NCBI RefSeq assembly: GCF_001902635.1
Contig: NZ_MJAO01000006.1
Coordinates: 124,001 to 188,000, forward strand
Direction of reading: 5' to 3'
DNA from: Serratia marcescens
Lineage (GTDB): Bacteria; Pseudomonadota; Gammaproteobacteria; Enterobacterales; Enterobacteriaceae
DNA: 64,000 nucleotides
In this document: positions 25,913-35,248 of the stretch, piece after piece
How positions within the stretch are numbered: position 1 is the first letter of the stretch
How the letters are laid out: the number at the start of each line of letters is the position of its first letter
The notes under the pieces: model-generated
Told to the model about the DNA's origin: nothing
Databases searched by the model: none
Seen by the model: only the letters and a program-made list of their open reading frames with translations
Program-made: the position numbers and the translations under genes

Positions 25913-26827
25913 TCAATCGCCCGCAGGCCGATCGCGAAAATGTTCCAGCAGAAAATCGACCCAAACGCGCACCCGCGGCGGCAGATCCGCCGAGGCGTAA
26001 TAGAGCCACAGCTGCACCGGGCGCGGCCAGCATTCCGCCAGCACCGGCCGCAGCGTGCCCTGTTCGAAGTGTTTTTCGAGATACCAGCGCGCCAGGTTGA
26101 CGATGCCCAGCCCGGCCAGTGCCGCATCCAGCAACATTTCCGGGCGGCTGACCACCAGCCGGCCGTTCAGATCCAGCGCCAGCGTTTCGCCCTGATGGCG
26201 CAACTGCCATTTGACGTGGCGGCCGTTGCTGGGGTTACGGTGCAGCAGGCAGTCGTGCCGCAGCAGGTCGTGCGGCGTTTGCGGTTCACCGTGCCGCGCC
26301 AGATAGTCGGGCGATGCCGCCAGCATCATGTGCATTGGGTAGAGCGGGCGCGCCACCAGCCGGCTGTCGGGATCGACCCGGCTGCCGATGCCGACGTCGA
26401 AGCCTTCGCCCACCAGGTTCACCACCCGGGCATCCAGCGACAGATCGAGATCGATCTGCGGGTAGCGCGCCAGAAATTGCGGGATCAACGGCATCAGCAT
26501 TTGCCGGCCGAAGCCGGGGATCATCGTGACGCGCACCACCCCGGCCGGCGCCTGGCGTTCGCCGCCGGCGCTTTCCAGCGTCGCCGCCAATGCCTGCCAC
26601 AGCGGGGCCACCTGTGCCAACAGCGCTTTGCCCTCGTCGGTCAGCAGCACGTTGTGGGTGTTGCGCTGGAACAGCCGCAGCGCCAGCTTCTCTTCCAGCG
26701 CACGGATGTTTTTGCTGACCGCCGCCGGCGTGACGCCCAGCTGGCGGGCGGCGGCGGAGAAATTTTGCGCCTGCGCGGCGGCGAGGAAAGCCGGCAGCAG
26801 GCGGTGCACGTCAAAGGGCAGCGACAT
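25913..26827 (-). CDS. LysR-family transcriptional regulator
   Basis: A 304-residue LysR regulator: winged helix at about 8-65 (NFSAAARQLGVTPAAVSKNIRALEEKL) and a substrate-binding domain from about 92 to 295. It is divergent from the flavin oxidoreductase gene at 26934, which it probably controls. The ligand is unknown. Confidence 0.9.
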   Translation of the reverse strand: MSLPFDVHRLLPAFLAAAQAQNFSAAARQLGVTPAAVSKNIRALEEKLALRLFQRNTHNVLLTDEGKALLAQVAPLWQALAATLESAGGERQAPAGVVRVTMIPGFGRQMLMPLIPQFLARYPQIDLDLSLDARVVNLVGEGFDVGIGSRVDPDSRLVARPLYPMHMMLAASPDYLARHGEPQTPHDLLRHDCLLHRNPSNGRHVKWQLRHQGETLALDLNGRLVVSRPEMLLDAALAGLGIVNLARWYLEKHFEQGTLRPVLAECWPRPVQLWLYYASADLPPRVRVWVDFLLEHFRDRPAGD

Positions 26828-26933
26828 AGTGGTTGATACTTTCGGTTGAAATTGAAGTGACGCTTAACAGCCTACACCCGGAGCGGCGGAAATGAAAAAA
26901 TGCCTCATCTTCTTTACGTTCAAGGAATCATTT

Positions 26934-27458
26934 ATGTCGCGTATTTTAGTATTAACCGCCCACCGCACCCCCGACGAGTCGCGCATCAACCAGGCGCTGA
27001 TCGAGGCCGTACGCCCGCTGCCTAACGTCACCGTGCACGAACTGATCCGCGCTTACCCGGATTACCGCATCGACGTGGCGCGCGAGCAGGAGCTGTTAAA
27101 AGGCCATGATGCGGTGGTGATGATGTTCCCGTTTTTCTGGTACAGCTCGCCGGCGATCCTGCGCGAATGGCAGGATGCGGTATTAACCTATGGTTTCGCC
27201 TACGGCGACGAAGGCACCAAACTGCACGGTAAGCCGCTGCAGCTGGTGGTGAGCACCGGCGGTAACGCGCAGGCCTATACGCCGGCAGGGTACAACCGCT
27301 ATCCGGTGCAGGATCTGCTGCTGCCGTTCCACGCGCTGGCTAACCTGACCGGCATGGATTACCTGCCGCCGCACCTGGTGCAGGGCGTGAGCGACATGAG
27401 CGATGAGCAACTGGCGCAAGAGGCCGCCGGGGTGGTGAAACTGCTGGGGAAATGGTAG
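26934..27458 (+). CDS. NAD(P)H oxidoreductase, flavodoxin fold (KefF/MdaB-like)
   Basis: A 174-residue NAD(P)H dehydrogenase (quinone) family protein. It has the flavodoxin-like start RILVLTAHRTPDESRINQAL, the FMN-binding FPFFWYSSPAILREWQD and STGGNAQAYTPAG. It likely reduces quinones or electrophiles. ATG 26934 has AAGGA upstream; the frame could extend to 26892 but the 14 extra residues are not family-like. It is divergent from a LysR gene. Confidence 0.85.
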   Translation: MSRILVLTAHRTPDESRINQALIEAVRPLPNVTVHELIRAYPDYRIDVAREQELLKGHDAVVMMFPFFWYSSPAILREWQDAVLTYGFAYGDEGTKLHGKPLQLVVSTGGNAQAYTPAGYNRYPVQDLLLPFHALANLTGMDYLPPHLVQGVSDMSDEQLAQEAAGVVKLLGKW

Positions 27459-27480
27459 GGCGCAGCGCTCGCCGCGCCCT
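27457..27480. terminator. Terminator between the oxidoreductase gene and treC
   Basis: AGGGCGC (27457-27463) and GCGCCCT (27474-27480) form a 7-bp stem between two convergent genes. There is no T run. Confidence 0.45.
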
Positions 27481-27486
27481 GCGGGG

Positions 27487-29151
27487 TTAGTCTTCGAGCA
27501 GCCACCACACCGCTTCGAACGGCCGCAGCGTCAGCGCCCGCGGCTGATCCGCCGAGTCGCTGTAGTTGCTCATCAGCGGGCGCCATTGGGCGGAGGCTTC
27601 CACGCCTTCTGCCGCCCAGGCCAGCGGTTTGCGGCTCAGGTTGGCCGCCACCAGCAGGCGCTGGCCGTTCCAGCTGCGCTGATAGCACCACAGTGCCGGG
27701 TGTTCCGGCGCCAGATCCTGATAGTCGCCGTGGGTCAGCAGCGGATACTGCTTGCGCAGGGTGATCAGCTGGCGATAGGCGTAAAACACCGAGTCGAGAT
27801 CGGCCAGCGCCGCGTCGGCGTTGATCTGCGGGTAGTTCTCGGCGCAGCCGATCCACGGCGTGCCGGTGGTGAAACCGGCGTGCGGCGCGGCGTTCCACTG
27901 CATCGGCGTGCGGCCGTTGTCGCGCGATTTGTCCGCCAGGATCGCCAGCAGTTCGGCGTCGCTGCGGCCCTGGGCGCTCAGTTCGGCGTACATGTTCAGG
28001 CTTTCCACGTCGCGGTACTGCTCGATGGCGCGGAAGCCGGGGTTGGTCATGCCGATCTCTTCACCCTGGTAGATATAAGGCGTGCCCTGCATGCCGTGCA
28101 GCACCATCGCCAGCATTTTGGCGGCCGGCACCCGCAGTGCGCCTTCATCGCCGAAGCGCGACACGATGCGCGGCTGATCGTGGTTGCACCAGAACAGCGC
28201 GTTCCAGGCGCGGTTATGCATCCCTTGCTGCCAGTGGCGGAAGATCTGCTTCAGCGCCACGTAATCCGGCGCCGCCTGCGTCCATTTTTCTCCGCCGGCG
28301 TAGTCCACCTTCAGGTGGTGGAAGTTGAAGGTCATCGACAGCTCTTCGCCGCTTTGCGCCGCGTAGCGCTGGCAATGCTCAAGCGTGGTGGAAGACATCT
28401 CGCCCACCGTCATCAGGCCGCGCGGCTGAAACACCTCGCGGCTCATCTCCTGCAGGAACTCGTGGATGCGCGGGCCGTCGGTGTAGAAGCGGCGGCCGTC
28501 GCCCTGGCTGTCGGACGGGAAGTCCTGCTGTTTGGACACCAGGTTGATCACGTCGAGACGCAGGCCGTCGACGCCTTTATCCGCCCAGAACTGACACACT
28601 TTCTTCAGCTCTTCGCGCACCGGCGGGTGTTCCCAGTTGAGATCCGCCTGCTCGGTGGCGAACAGGTGCAGGTAGTACTGGCCGCTGTCGGCGTGCCACT
28701 GCCAGGCGTTGCCGCCGAACTTGGAGCGCCAGTTGTTCGGCGGCGTATCCCCCTCGCCGTCGCGCCAGACGTAGAACTGGCGATACGGGCTGTGGCGATC
28801 CTGCGCAGCCTTGAACCACGGGTGTTCGGTCGAGGTGTGGTTGAACACCATGTCCATCACGATGCGGATGCCGCGCCGGTGGGCGGCGGCGATCAGCTGC
28901 TCGAAGTCCGCCATCGTGCCGTAGGCCGGATCGATGGCGCAGTAGTCCGCCACGTCATAGCCGTTGTCCACCTGCGGTGATACGTAGACCGGCGTCAGCC
29001 AGATGGCGTCGATGCCCAGTTCCTGCAGATAGTCCAGCCGCCGGGTGACGCCGGCCAAATCGCCGTAACCGTTGCCGGTGCTGTCCTGAAAACTCTTCGG
29101 ATAAATTTGGTAGATGACGCCGTTCTGCCACCAGGGGGTTGGGTTGCTCAT
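27487..29151 (-). CDS. treC: TreC, trehalose-6-phosphate hydrolase
   Basis: A 554-residue GH13 enzyme that splits trehalose 6-phosphate into glucose and glucose 6-phosphate. Family motifs are MDMVFNHTS, GLRLDVINLV (nucleophile Asp), VGEMSS (acid Glu) and CNHDQPR. The start MSNPTPWWQNGVIYQIYPKSF at 29151 matches E. coli TreC (551 aa). It is downstream of treB, with an ERIC element in between. Confidence 0.95.
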   Translation of the reverse strand: MSNPTPWWQNGVIYQIYPKSFQDSTGNGYGDLAGVTRRLDYLQELGIDAIWLTPVYVSPQVDNGYDVADYCAIDPAYGTMADFEQLIAAAHRRGIRIVMDMVFNHTSTEHPWFKAAQDRHSPYRQFYVWRDGEGDTPPNNWRSKFGGNAWQWHADSGQYYLHLFATEQADLNWEHPPVREELKKVCQFWADKGVDGLRLDVINLVSKQQDFPSDSQGDGRRFYTDGPRIHEFLQEMSREVFQPRGLMTVGEMSSTTLEHCQRYAAQSGEELSMTFNFHHLKVDYAGGEKWTQAAPDYVALKQIFRHWQQGMHNRAWNALFWCNHDQPRIVSRFGDEGALRVPAAKMLAMVLHGMQGTPYIYQGEEIGMTNPGFRAIEQYRDVESLNMYAELSAQGRSDAELLAILADKSRDNGRTPMQWNAAPHAGFTTGTPWIGCAENYPQINADAALADLDSVFYAYRQLITLRKQYPLLTHGDYQDLAPEHPALWCYQRSWNGQRLLVAANLSRKPLAWAAEGVEASAQWRPLMSNYSDSADQPRALTLRPFEAVWWLLED

Positions 29152-29185
29152 AGCTGTATACCTTTGAATCGTGACAACGGGCCCG

Positions 29186-29309
29186 TACCCTTCATCTTTC
29201 AAACTGCAGCGTTGTTGGCTGCTGGCGCTGCACCCCAGTCACTTACTTGAGTAAGCTCCTGGGGATTTGCACCCTTGCCGCCTAGCTGCAGCTCGAAAGC
29301 TATAGGGTA
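29186..29309. repeat. ERIC element inside the treBC operon
   Basis: An intact 124-base ERIC palindrome, bounded by TACCCTTCATCTTTCAA and GAAAGCTATAGGGTA. Its core has CACCCCAGTCACTTACTTGA and AAGCTCCTGGGG, the segments used as ERIC2 and ERIC1R primers. It lies in the treB-treC spacer and is transcribed with the operon. Confidence 0.92.
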
Positions 29310-29348
29310 TTTCCAGCCCCTACATTCATGTTGCGTATTTTGCGTCAA

Positions 29349-30764
29349 TTAAACCGGCAGCTCGCCGCGGGCGGCCTTGCGCTTGTAGACCATGATGGTC
29401 AGCACCAGTGGGATGACGATCGCCACCAGAATAGCCAGCGAGTAAATCAGCCAGAACTGCGGCTTGATAGACAGGATGCCCGGCAGGCCGCCGACGCCGA
29501 TGCCGTTGGCCATCACGCCGTCCAGGCCGCAGATAAGGCCCGCGCAGGCGGAGCCGATCATCGCGCACAGCATCGGGAAGCGGTATTTGAGGTTGATGCC
29601 GTACATCGCCGGTTCGGTCACGCCGAGGTAGGCGGAGATCGCCGCCGGCACCGAGATTTCACGCTCGTTGGCCTTGCGGCTGATGATGATGATGCCGAGC
29701 ACCGCCGAGGCCTGCGCGATGTTGGACAGCGCAATCAGTGGCCATACCGGGGTGCCGCCCATGCTCTGGATCATCTGCATGTCGATGGCCAACGTGGTCT
29801 GGTGCACGCCGGTGATCACCAGCGGCGCATACAGGAAGCCGAACAGCGCGGCGCCTACCGGGGCGAAGCTGCCGGTCATCACCGCTTTCACCGCCCATGC
29901 GACGCCGTCGCCGATCATGCGGCCGAACGGCCCGATCAGCGCGTGCGCCAGGAACACCGCCAACAGCAGCGAAACCACCGGCACCACCACCAGATAGAGA
30001 TAGTCGGGGACGATCTTTTTCAGCCGGGTTTCGATCCAGCCCAGCGCCATGCCCGCCAGGATCGACGGGATCACCTGCGCCTGATAGCCGACTTTCTGGA
30101 TCACGAACCAGCCGAAGTTCCACACTTCCGGTGTTTGCTGGCCGAGCAGGTAGGAGTTCATCAGCTGCGGCGACACCAGGGTCACGCCCAGCACGATGCC
30201 GAGCACCGGCGTGCCGCCCATCTTTTTCACCGTCGACCAGCAGATGGCCACCGGCAGGAACATGAAGATCGCTTCACCCAGCAGCCACAGGAAGTCGTAA
30301 ATGGTTTTCCACGCCGGGTGCATCTGCGCCAGCGTTTGGCCGCCGGACATCGGGATGTCGCCGATCACGTTGCGGAAGCCGAGGATCAGACCGCCGCTGA
30401 TCAGCGCCGGCAGCAGCGGGAAGAAGATCTCGGCGAAGTGGGAGATGGTGCGCTCGGTCCAGGTCATGTTCTGGCGCGCGGCTACTTTGGCCTGTTCTTT
30501 GTCGGCCTCGTTGACGCCGGTGCTGGCGATCAGCGCCTGATAGTAGTCGCCGACGTCGGTGCCGATCACCACCTGGAACTGCCCGGCGTTGGTGAAGCAA
30601 CCTTTGACCATCGGCAGCTCTTCGATTTCTTTGGGGCTGGCCTTGCTGGGGTCATTGAGGACGAAACGCAGCCGGGTAATGCAATGGCTGACGGTGGCGA
30701 TGTTCTCGCGGCCGCCGACCAAAACAATCAGGCGATCAATATCCTGCTGTTTTACTTTGCTCAT
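29349..30764 (-). CDS. treB: TreB, PTS trehalose-specific EIIBC
   Basis: A 471-residue PTS permease. The EIIB domain has the phosphorylated cysteine in VSHCITRLRF (C28). The EIIC domain from about residue 110 has some ten membrane segments and the GVTEPAMYG loop. There is no EIIA, so glucose EIIA (Crr) must supply the phosphate. It brings in trehalose as trehalose 6-phosphate for TreC. Confidence 0.97.
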   Translation of the reverse strand: MSKVKQQDIDRLIVLVGGRENIATVSHCITRLRFVLNDPSKASPKEIEELPMVKGCFTNAGQFQVVIGTDVGDYYQALIASTGVNEADKEQAKVAARQNMTWTERTISHFAEIFFPLLPALISGGLILGFRNVIGDIPMSGGQTLAQMHPAWKTIYDFLWLLGEAIFMFLPVAICWSTVKKMGGTPVLGIVLGVTLVSPQLMNSYLLGQQTPEVWNFGWFVIQKVGYQAQVIPSILAGMALGWIETRLKKIVPDYLYLVVVPVVSLLLAVFLAHALIGPFGRMIGDGVAWAVKAVMTGSFAPVGAALFGFLYAPLVITGVHQTTLAIDMQMIQSMGGTPVWPLIALSNIAQASAVLGIIIISRKANEREISVPAAISAYLGVTEPAMYGINLKYRFPMLCAMIGSACAGLICGLDGVMANGIGVGGLPGILSIKPQFWLIYSLAILVAIVIPLVLTIMVYKRKAARGELPV

Positions 30765-30834
30765 TATGGGATACCTGCAGAGGTGTTGACTGAGTAATGA
30801 TCAAAGCTTAGCCACTCGGCTTTTTGAATGAAAT

Positions 30835-30846
30835 GGGAACGTTCCC
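30835..30846. promoter_or_regulatory. Probable TreR operator
   Basis: GGGAACGTTCCC is a perfect 12-base palindrome with the central CG usual for LacI-family operators. It lies between treR and treB, 70 bases before the treB start. Confidence 0.7.
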
Positions 30847-30901
30847 GGTTTGGGGCGAGGATCACAAAATGACAAAAAATGGTCAAATTCCAATCAGGTC
30901 G

Positions 30902-31849
30902 TCAGGAAAGTTTGCTGGGCACCACCAGGCGGCGGATCCCCTGTTCACCGCTGAGCTGCGCCAGCAGCTGCTGCGCCGCCAGCAGGCCGGCGCTGCCGTA
31001 GCCGAACTCGACCGACAGGGTATCGGGGAACAGGAAGCTGAGCAGCGGGGTGTTGCCGATGGCGCACACCTGAATGGCGCGTGCCGGCTGCTGCTGCAGG
31101 TATTTGATCGCCCCTAGGGCGATGCTGTCGGAGGCGCAGATCAGCGCGCTGGTGTGCGCGTCAATCACCTCGGCGGCGTGTTGGAAACCGCTTTGGTAGC
31201 TCAGCTCGCCCAGCGTGGCGCGCGGCGTGAGCTTGAGGCGTTCACAGGCGTCGAGATAGGCCTGATAGCGGCGCTGGCCGGTGGTGGCGTCGCTGAGCTG
31301 CACCCCCAGATAACCGATATGCCGGTGCCCTTGCTGATACAGGCGATCCATCAGCAGGTTTACCGCACCGGCGTCGTCGTAGCAGACGGACGAGAAGCCG
31401 TCGTATTCACGCACCATCACCACCATTTTTTCCTGCCACGGTTTGAGCATCGCCGCGGTCAGGCCGGTGAAGCCGAACAGGATCACCCCGTCGACGTTGC
31501 GCTGGCGCAGCACGTGCAGGTGCTCCTGCACCAGGCGGGTTTCGAACTGGCTTTCCATCACGATCGGGTCGAAGCCCTGCTGATACAGCAGCGGCAGCAT
31601 GGTGCGCACCGCCTGGTTTTCCGACGGCGAATCGAGACGGGAAACGATGATGCCCACCACCTTGTCGCTCTGGCCGCGCATGGCGCGCGCCGACTTGGAG
31701 GGGGTAAACCCCTGCTGACGGATCACCGCTTCCACCCGTTCGCGGGTTTGCGGGCTCACGCTGCCTTCATTGTTCAGCACGCGTGAGACGGTGGATTTGC
31801 CTACGCCGCTCAGGCGTGCGATGTCCTTGATGGTCAGCCGGTTTTGCAT
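30902..31849 (-). CDS. treR: TreR, LacI-family trehalose repressor
   Basis: A 315-residue LacI-family repressor: DNA-binding helix (LTIKDIARLSGVGKSTVSRVLNNEG) at residues 5-29 and a periplasmic-binding-like effector domain. TreR answers to trehalose 6-phosphate. It is upstream of treBC and next to mgtA, as in E. coli. Its start codon abuts a PhoP box that serves the divergent mgtA. Confidence 0.95.
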   Translation of the reverse strand: MQNRLTIKDIARLSGVGKSTVSRVLNNEGSVSPQTRERVEAVIRQQGFTPSKSARAMRGQSDKVVGIIVSRLDSPSENQAVRTMLPLLYQQGFDPIVMESQFETRLVQEHLHVLRQRNVDGVILFGFTGLTAAMLKPWQEKMVVMVREYDGFSSVCYDDAGAVNLLMDRLYQQGHRHIGYLGVQLSDATTGQRRYQAYLDACERLKLTPRATLGELSYQSGFQHAAEVIDAHTSALICASDSIALGAIKYLQQQPARAIQVCAIGNTPLLSFLFPDTLSVEFGYGSAGLLAAQQLLAQLSGEQGIRRLVVPSKLS

Positions 31850-31866
31850 GGTTTACTTGTCGTTTA
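31850..31866 (+). promoter_or_regulatory. PhoP box upstream of mgtLA
   Basis: GGTTTA-CTTGT-CGTTTA matches 11 of 12 consensus positions of (T/G)GTTTA-N5-(T/G)GTTTA. It is oriented toward mgtA, which is PhoP-activated at low magnesium in E. coli and Salmonella. Confidence 0.75.
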
Positions 31867-32019
31867 GGTTGTAAGGCGTAAATTGACGGCCAATAATGAA
31901 TGCCCGTCAGCATAGCTCATTTTCCGACGCGGATCTTGATGCAAAACGGGATTGTGACATTGCGATGAACGGCCGCTCCTGCCGCTCTGTTTTTCCCTTT
32001 ACCGGAGGTTATACCCCAT

Positions 32020-32067
32020 ATGGACCCCGACCCGACTGCTTTAGACACTCACTCGGTTCTCCGGTAA
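32020..32067 (+). CDS. mgtL: MgtL-like leader peptide
   Basis: A 15-codon frame reads MDPDPTALDTHSVLR. It keeps the acidic-proline MxPDPT start of E. coli and Salmonella MgtL ([17 protein letters not shown]), which destabilises translating ribosomes at low Mg2+ and so controls mgtA. A GGAGG site lies at 32004-32008. It sits in the mgtA leader between the PhoP box and mgtA. The C-terminal part is not conserved. Confidence 0.7.
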   Translation: MDPDPTALDTHSVLR

Positions 32068-32099
32068 AACCTCTCCGCCTGGCGCTGCTGTTTTACCGG
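32061..32099 (+). promoter_or_regulatory. mgtA leader stem-loop
   Basis: CCGGTAAAAC (32061-32070) and GTTTTACCGG (32090-32099) form a perfect 10-bp stem that includes the mgtL stop codon. Ribosome position on mgtL would decide whether it forms. The rest of the leader, 32100-32272, has no gene. Confidence 0.6.
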
Positions 32100-32272
32100 T
32101 GAAGTACATCACGGTAACCGGTGGCGCGCGCTTCGTCGTTCGCTCCTGCTGCTGAAAAAAAGAATAAGGATCTGCGTTGGCAGAGGCTTTTTGGCGTGCC
32201 CGCCGCAAGCCCGGCCGATGACGATCCCCGTTTACCCGCTGCCGTGAGGCACCGGGCGACGAGGTGCGAACC

Positions 32273-34981
32273 ATGAAACTGAAAAAACTCCCCCGTCAGC
32301 TGCTGGGCCTGTTCGCCCGCAGCCTTCCGCGCCGTTTGGTGCACCGCGACAGCCTGCTGGACAGCGTCGGCGGCGCTGCGCGCGATATGCCGGCCGGCCT
32401 GGCGCAACAGCGGCTGGAATGCGCCGCCGCAGAGACGATGCAGCTGTTTGAGCGTTTTCACAGCCACCCGGAAGGCATCACCGCCCATGAGGCGGAGCTG
32501 GCGCGTCAGCGCTGCGGCGAGAACGTCATCGACGATCAGCAGAAAGAGGCCTGGTGGCAGCACCTCTGGCACTGCTACCGCAACCCATTCAACCTGCTGC
32601 TGACCGCGCTCGGCATGATCTCTTACGCCACCGAGGATCTGACCGGCGCATTGGTGATCGCGCTGATGGTGCTGATCTCCACGCTGCTGAACTTCATCCA
32701 GGAGGCGCGATCCAACCGGGCGGCCGACGCGTTGAAGGCGATGGTGAGCAACACCGCCACGGTGATCCGCAGCGACGCGCTCACCGGCAAGAGCGAACAT
32801 GTGGAGCTGCCGATCGCGCAGCTGGTGCCGGGCGATATCATCAAACTGGCGGCCGGCGACATGATCCCGGCGGATTTGCGCGTGCTGTCGGCCAAGGATC
32901 TGTTCATCAGCCAGGCGGCGCTGACCGGCGAATCGCTGCCGGTGGAAAAATCCGCGGCGCCGCAGGCGTTGGCGGCCGATCCGCTGGACTGCCCGAACCT
33001 GTGCTTTATGGGCACCAACGTGGTCAGCGGCACCGCGCTGGCAATGGTGATCGGCACCGGCGGCGGTACCTATTTCGGCCAGCTGGCGCAGCGTGTCACC
33101 AGCCAGGATGAGCAGCCGAACGCCTTCCAGAGCGGCATCAGCAAGGTCAGTTGGCTGCTGATCCGCTTTATGCTGGTGATGACGCCGATCGTGCTGCTGA
33201 TCAACGGCTACACCAAGGGCGACTGGTGGGAAGCGGCGCTGTTCGCGCTGTCGGTGGCGGTCGGGCTGACGCCGGAAATGCTGCCGATGATCGTCACCTC
33301 GACGCTGGCCAAAGGGGCGGTGAAACTGTCGCGCCAGAAGGTGATCGTCAAACGGCTGGATGCCATCCAGAACTTCGGCGCGATGGATATTCTGTGTACC
33401 GACAAGACCGGCACCCTGACCCAGGACAAGATCGTGCTGGAGCGCCACACCGACGTGTTCGGCGCCAGCAGCGAGCGGGTGCTGCGCTACGCCTGGCTGA
33501 ACAGCTTCTACCAGACCGGTCTGAAAAACCTGCTCGACGTGGCGGTGCTGAGCTGCGCGGAGCAAAATCAGCAGCCGGAAGCGCTGCAGCACTACCGCAA
33601 GGTGGATGAGATCCCGTTCGACTTTGTGCGCCGCCGCATGTCGGTGGTGGTGGCCAAGGACAACGAGTATCACGAGCTGGTGTGCAAGGGCGCGCTGGAA
33701 GAGATGCTGGCGATTTGCAGCCACGTGCGCCACGAAGACGAGGTGATCCCGCTCAGCGAGGCGCTGCTGGCGCGCATTCGCCGCATCACCGACGATCTCA
33801 ACCAGCAGGGGCTGCGGGTGGTGGCGGTGGCCAACAAGATCCTGCCGGCGCAAACCCGTGAATACGGCGTGGCGGACGAGTCGGATCTGATCCTCGAAGG
33901 CTATGTCGCCTTCCTTGATCCGCCGAAGGAGAGCACCGCACCGGCGCTGGCGGCGCTGAAACAGAACGGCGTCACGGTGAAGATCCTCACCGGCGACAAC
34001 GAGCTGGTGGCCGCCAAAGTGTGCCGGGACGTCGGGCTGGAGGCCGATCACCTGCTGCGCGGCAGCGAGATCGAGCAGATGGACGACGAGCAACTGGCGC
34101 AGGCGGCGGCGCGCACCACGGTGTTCGCCAAGCTGACACCGCTGCACAAGGAGCGCATCGTCAAACTGCTGCGCCGCCAGGGGCACGTGGTGGGCTTTAT
34201 GGGCGATGGCATCAACGACGCGCCGGCGCTGCGTGCGGCCGATATCGGCATCTCCGTCGATTCGGCGGTGGACATCGCCAAGGAAGCCGCGGACATCATC
34301 CTGCTGGAAAAAAGCCTGATGGTGCTGGAGCAGGGGGTGATCGAAGGGCGCCGTACCTTCGCCAACATGCTGAAATACATCAAGATGACCGCCAGTTCCA
34401 ACTTCGGTAACGTGTTCAGCGTGCTGATCGCCAGCGCCTTTCTGCCGTTCCTGCCGATGCTGCCGCTGCACCTGTTGATTCAGAACCTGATGTACGACAT
34501 TTCGCAGATCGCCATCCCGTTCGATAACGTCGACGACGATCAGATCACCCAGCCGCAGCGCTGGAACTCCGCCGATCTGGGGCGGTTTATGGTGTTCTTC
34601 GGGCCGATCAGCTCGATCTTCGACGTACTGACCTTCAGCCTGATGTGGTGGGTATTCAAGGCCAATACGCCGGAAATGCAGACGCTGTTCCAGTCAGGCT
34701 GGTTCGTAGAAGGGCTGCTGTCGCAAACGCTGATCGTGCACATGATCCGCACGCGCAAAATTCCGTTTATCCAGAGCCGCCCGTCCTGGCCGCTGTGCAT
34801 CATGACGCTGGCGGTGATCGCCACCGGCATCGGCCTGGTGTTCTCGCCGCTGGCCGGCTTCCTGCAGCTGCAGGCGCTGCCGCTCGGCTACTTCCCGTGG
34901 CTGGTGCTGATCCTCGCCGGTTACATGGTGCTGACCCAGTGCGTGAAAGGCTGGTTCGTGCGCCGCTACGGCTGGCAATAA
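32273..34981 (+). CDS. mgtA: MgtA, Mg2+-importing P-type ATPase
   Basis: A 902-residue P-type ATPase of the IIIB (magnesium) type, close to E. coli MgtA along its length. It has the phosphorylation motif DKTGTLT, the LTGESLPVEK actuator loop, MGDGINDAPALRAADIG and about ten membrane segments. The chosen start MKLKKLPRQ at 32273 has GAGG upstream; a GTG three codons earlier overlaps it. It is controlled by the PhoP box, mgtL and the leader stem-loop. Confidence 0.97.
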   Translation: MKLKKLPRQLLGLFARSLPRRLVHRDSLLDSVGGAARDMPAGLAQQRLECAAAETMQLFERFHSHPEGITAHEAELARQRCGENVIDDQQKEAWWQHLWHCYRNPFNLLLTALGMISYATEDLTGALVIALMVLISTLLNFIQEARSNRAADALKAMVSNTATVIRSDALTGKSEHVELPIAQLVPGDIIKLAAGDMIPADLRVLSAKDLFISQAALTGESLPVEKSAAPQALAADPLDCPNLCFMGTNVVSGTALAMVIGTGGGTYFGQLAQRVTSQDEQPNAFQSGISKVSWLLIRFMLVMTPIVLLINGYTKGDWWEAALFALSVAVGLTPEMLPMIVTSTLAKGAVKLSRQKVIVKRLDAIQNFGAMDILCTDKTGTLTQDKIVLERHTDVFGASSERVLRYAWLNSFYQTGLKNLLDVAVLSCAEQNQQPEALQHYRKVDEIPFDFVRRRMSVVVAKDNEYHELVCKGALEEMLAICSHVRHEDEVIPLSEALLARIRRITDDLNQQGLRVVAVANKILPAQTREYGVADESDLILEGYVAFLDPPKESTAPALAALKQNGVTVKILTGDNELVAAKVCRDVGLEADHLLRGSEIEQMDDEQLAQAAARTTVFAKLTPLHKERIVKLLRRQGHVVGFMGDGINDAPALRAADIGISVDSAVDIAKEAADIILLEKSLMVLEQGVIEGRRTFANMLKYIKMTASSNFGNVFSVLIASAFLPFLPMLPLHLLIQNLMYDISQIAIPFDNVDDDQITQPQRWNSADLGRFMVFFGPISSIFDVLTFSLMWWVFKANTPEMQTLFQSGWFVEGLLSQTLIVHMIRTRKIPFIQSRPSWPLCIMTLAVIATGIGLVFSPLAGFLQLQALPLGYFPWLVLILAGYMVLTQCVKGWFVRRYGWQ

Positions 34982-34988
34982 CCCGTTC

Positions 34989-35011
34989 GCCCCCTCCGGC
35001 CGGGAGGGGGC
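34989..35011 (+). terminator. Hairpin after mgtA
   Basis: GCCCCCTCC and GGAGGGGGC form a perfect 9-bp stem with a 5-base loop, eight bases after the stop. There is no T run. Confidence 0.6.
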
Positions 35012-35094
35012 AACTGTGATCCCGTCCGCTTTTTCACCGTAACGGTTGGACATCTGTTCTGTGCTAAGTCTTTATCTACAGCGTTGGCTGTTTT

Positions 35095-35218
35095 CCCCTG
35101 CGCCTTTCAAGCCACCGCGTTGTTGGCTGTACGCCCGCCCCCCAGTGACTTAGCAGGCCTAAGCGCCTGGGGATGCAGGCGCTTGCCGCCTGGCGGTGGT
35201 TTGAAATTCATTGGGGAT
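35095..35218. repeat. Degenerate ERIC element upstream of the GH20 gene
   Basis: The ERIC pattern is recognisable (CTTTCAAGCCACCGCGTTGTTGGCTG, split here by its centre CCCCAGTGACTTAG and GCGCCTGGGGATG). The end GCCTGGCGGTGGTTTGAAA pairs with the start. It ends 30 bases before the gene start and probably lies in its leader. Confidence 0.8.
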
Positions 35219-35248
35219 ATTTTGTTTTTTTCCTCTGAGGAATTTCCG

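Noticed and set aside
31896-32102. 68-codon frame in the mgtA leader
   Set aside because: It runs in a different frame from the MgtL-like peptide, lacks a ribosome site, and shows no known likeness.
32093-34471. 792-codon frame opposite mgtA
   Set aside because: Shadow of mgtA; His/Gln/Arg-rich composition typical of antisense frames in GC-rich DNA.
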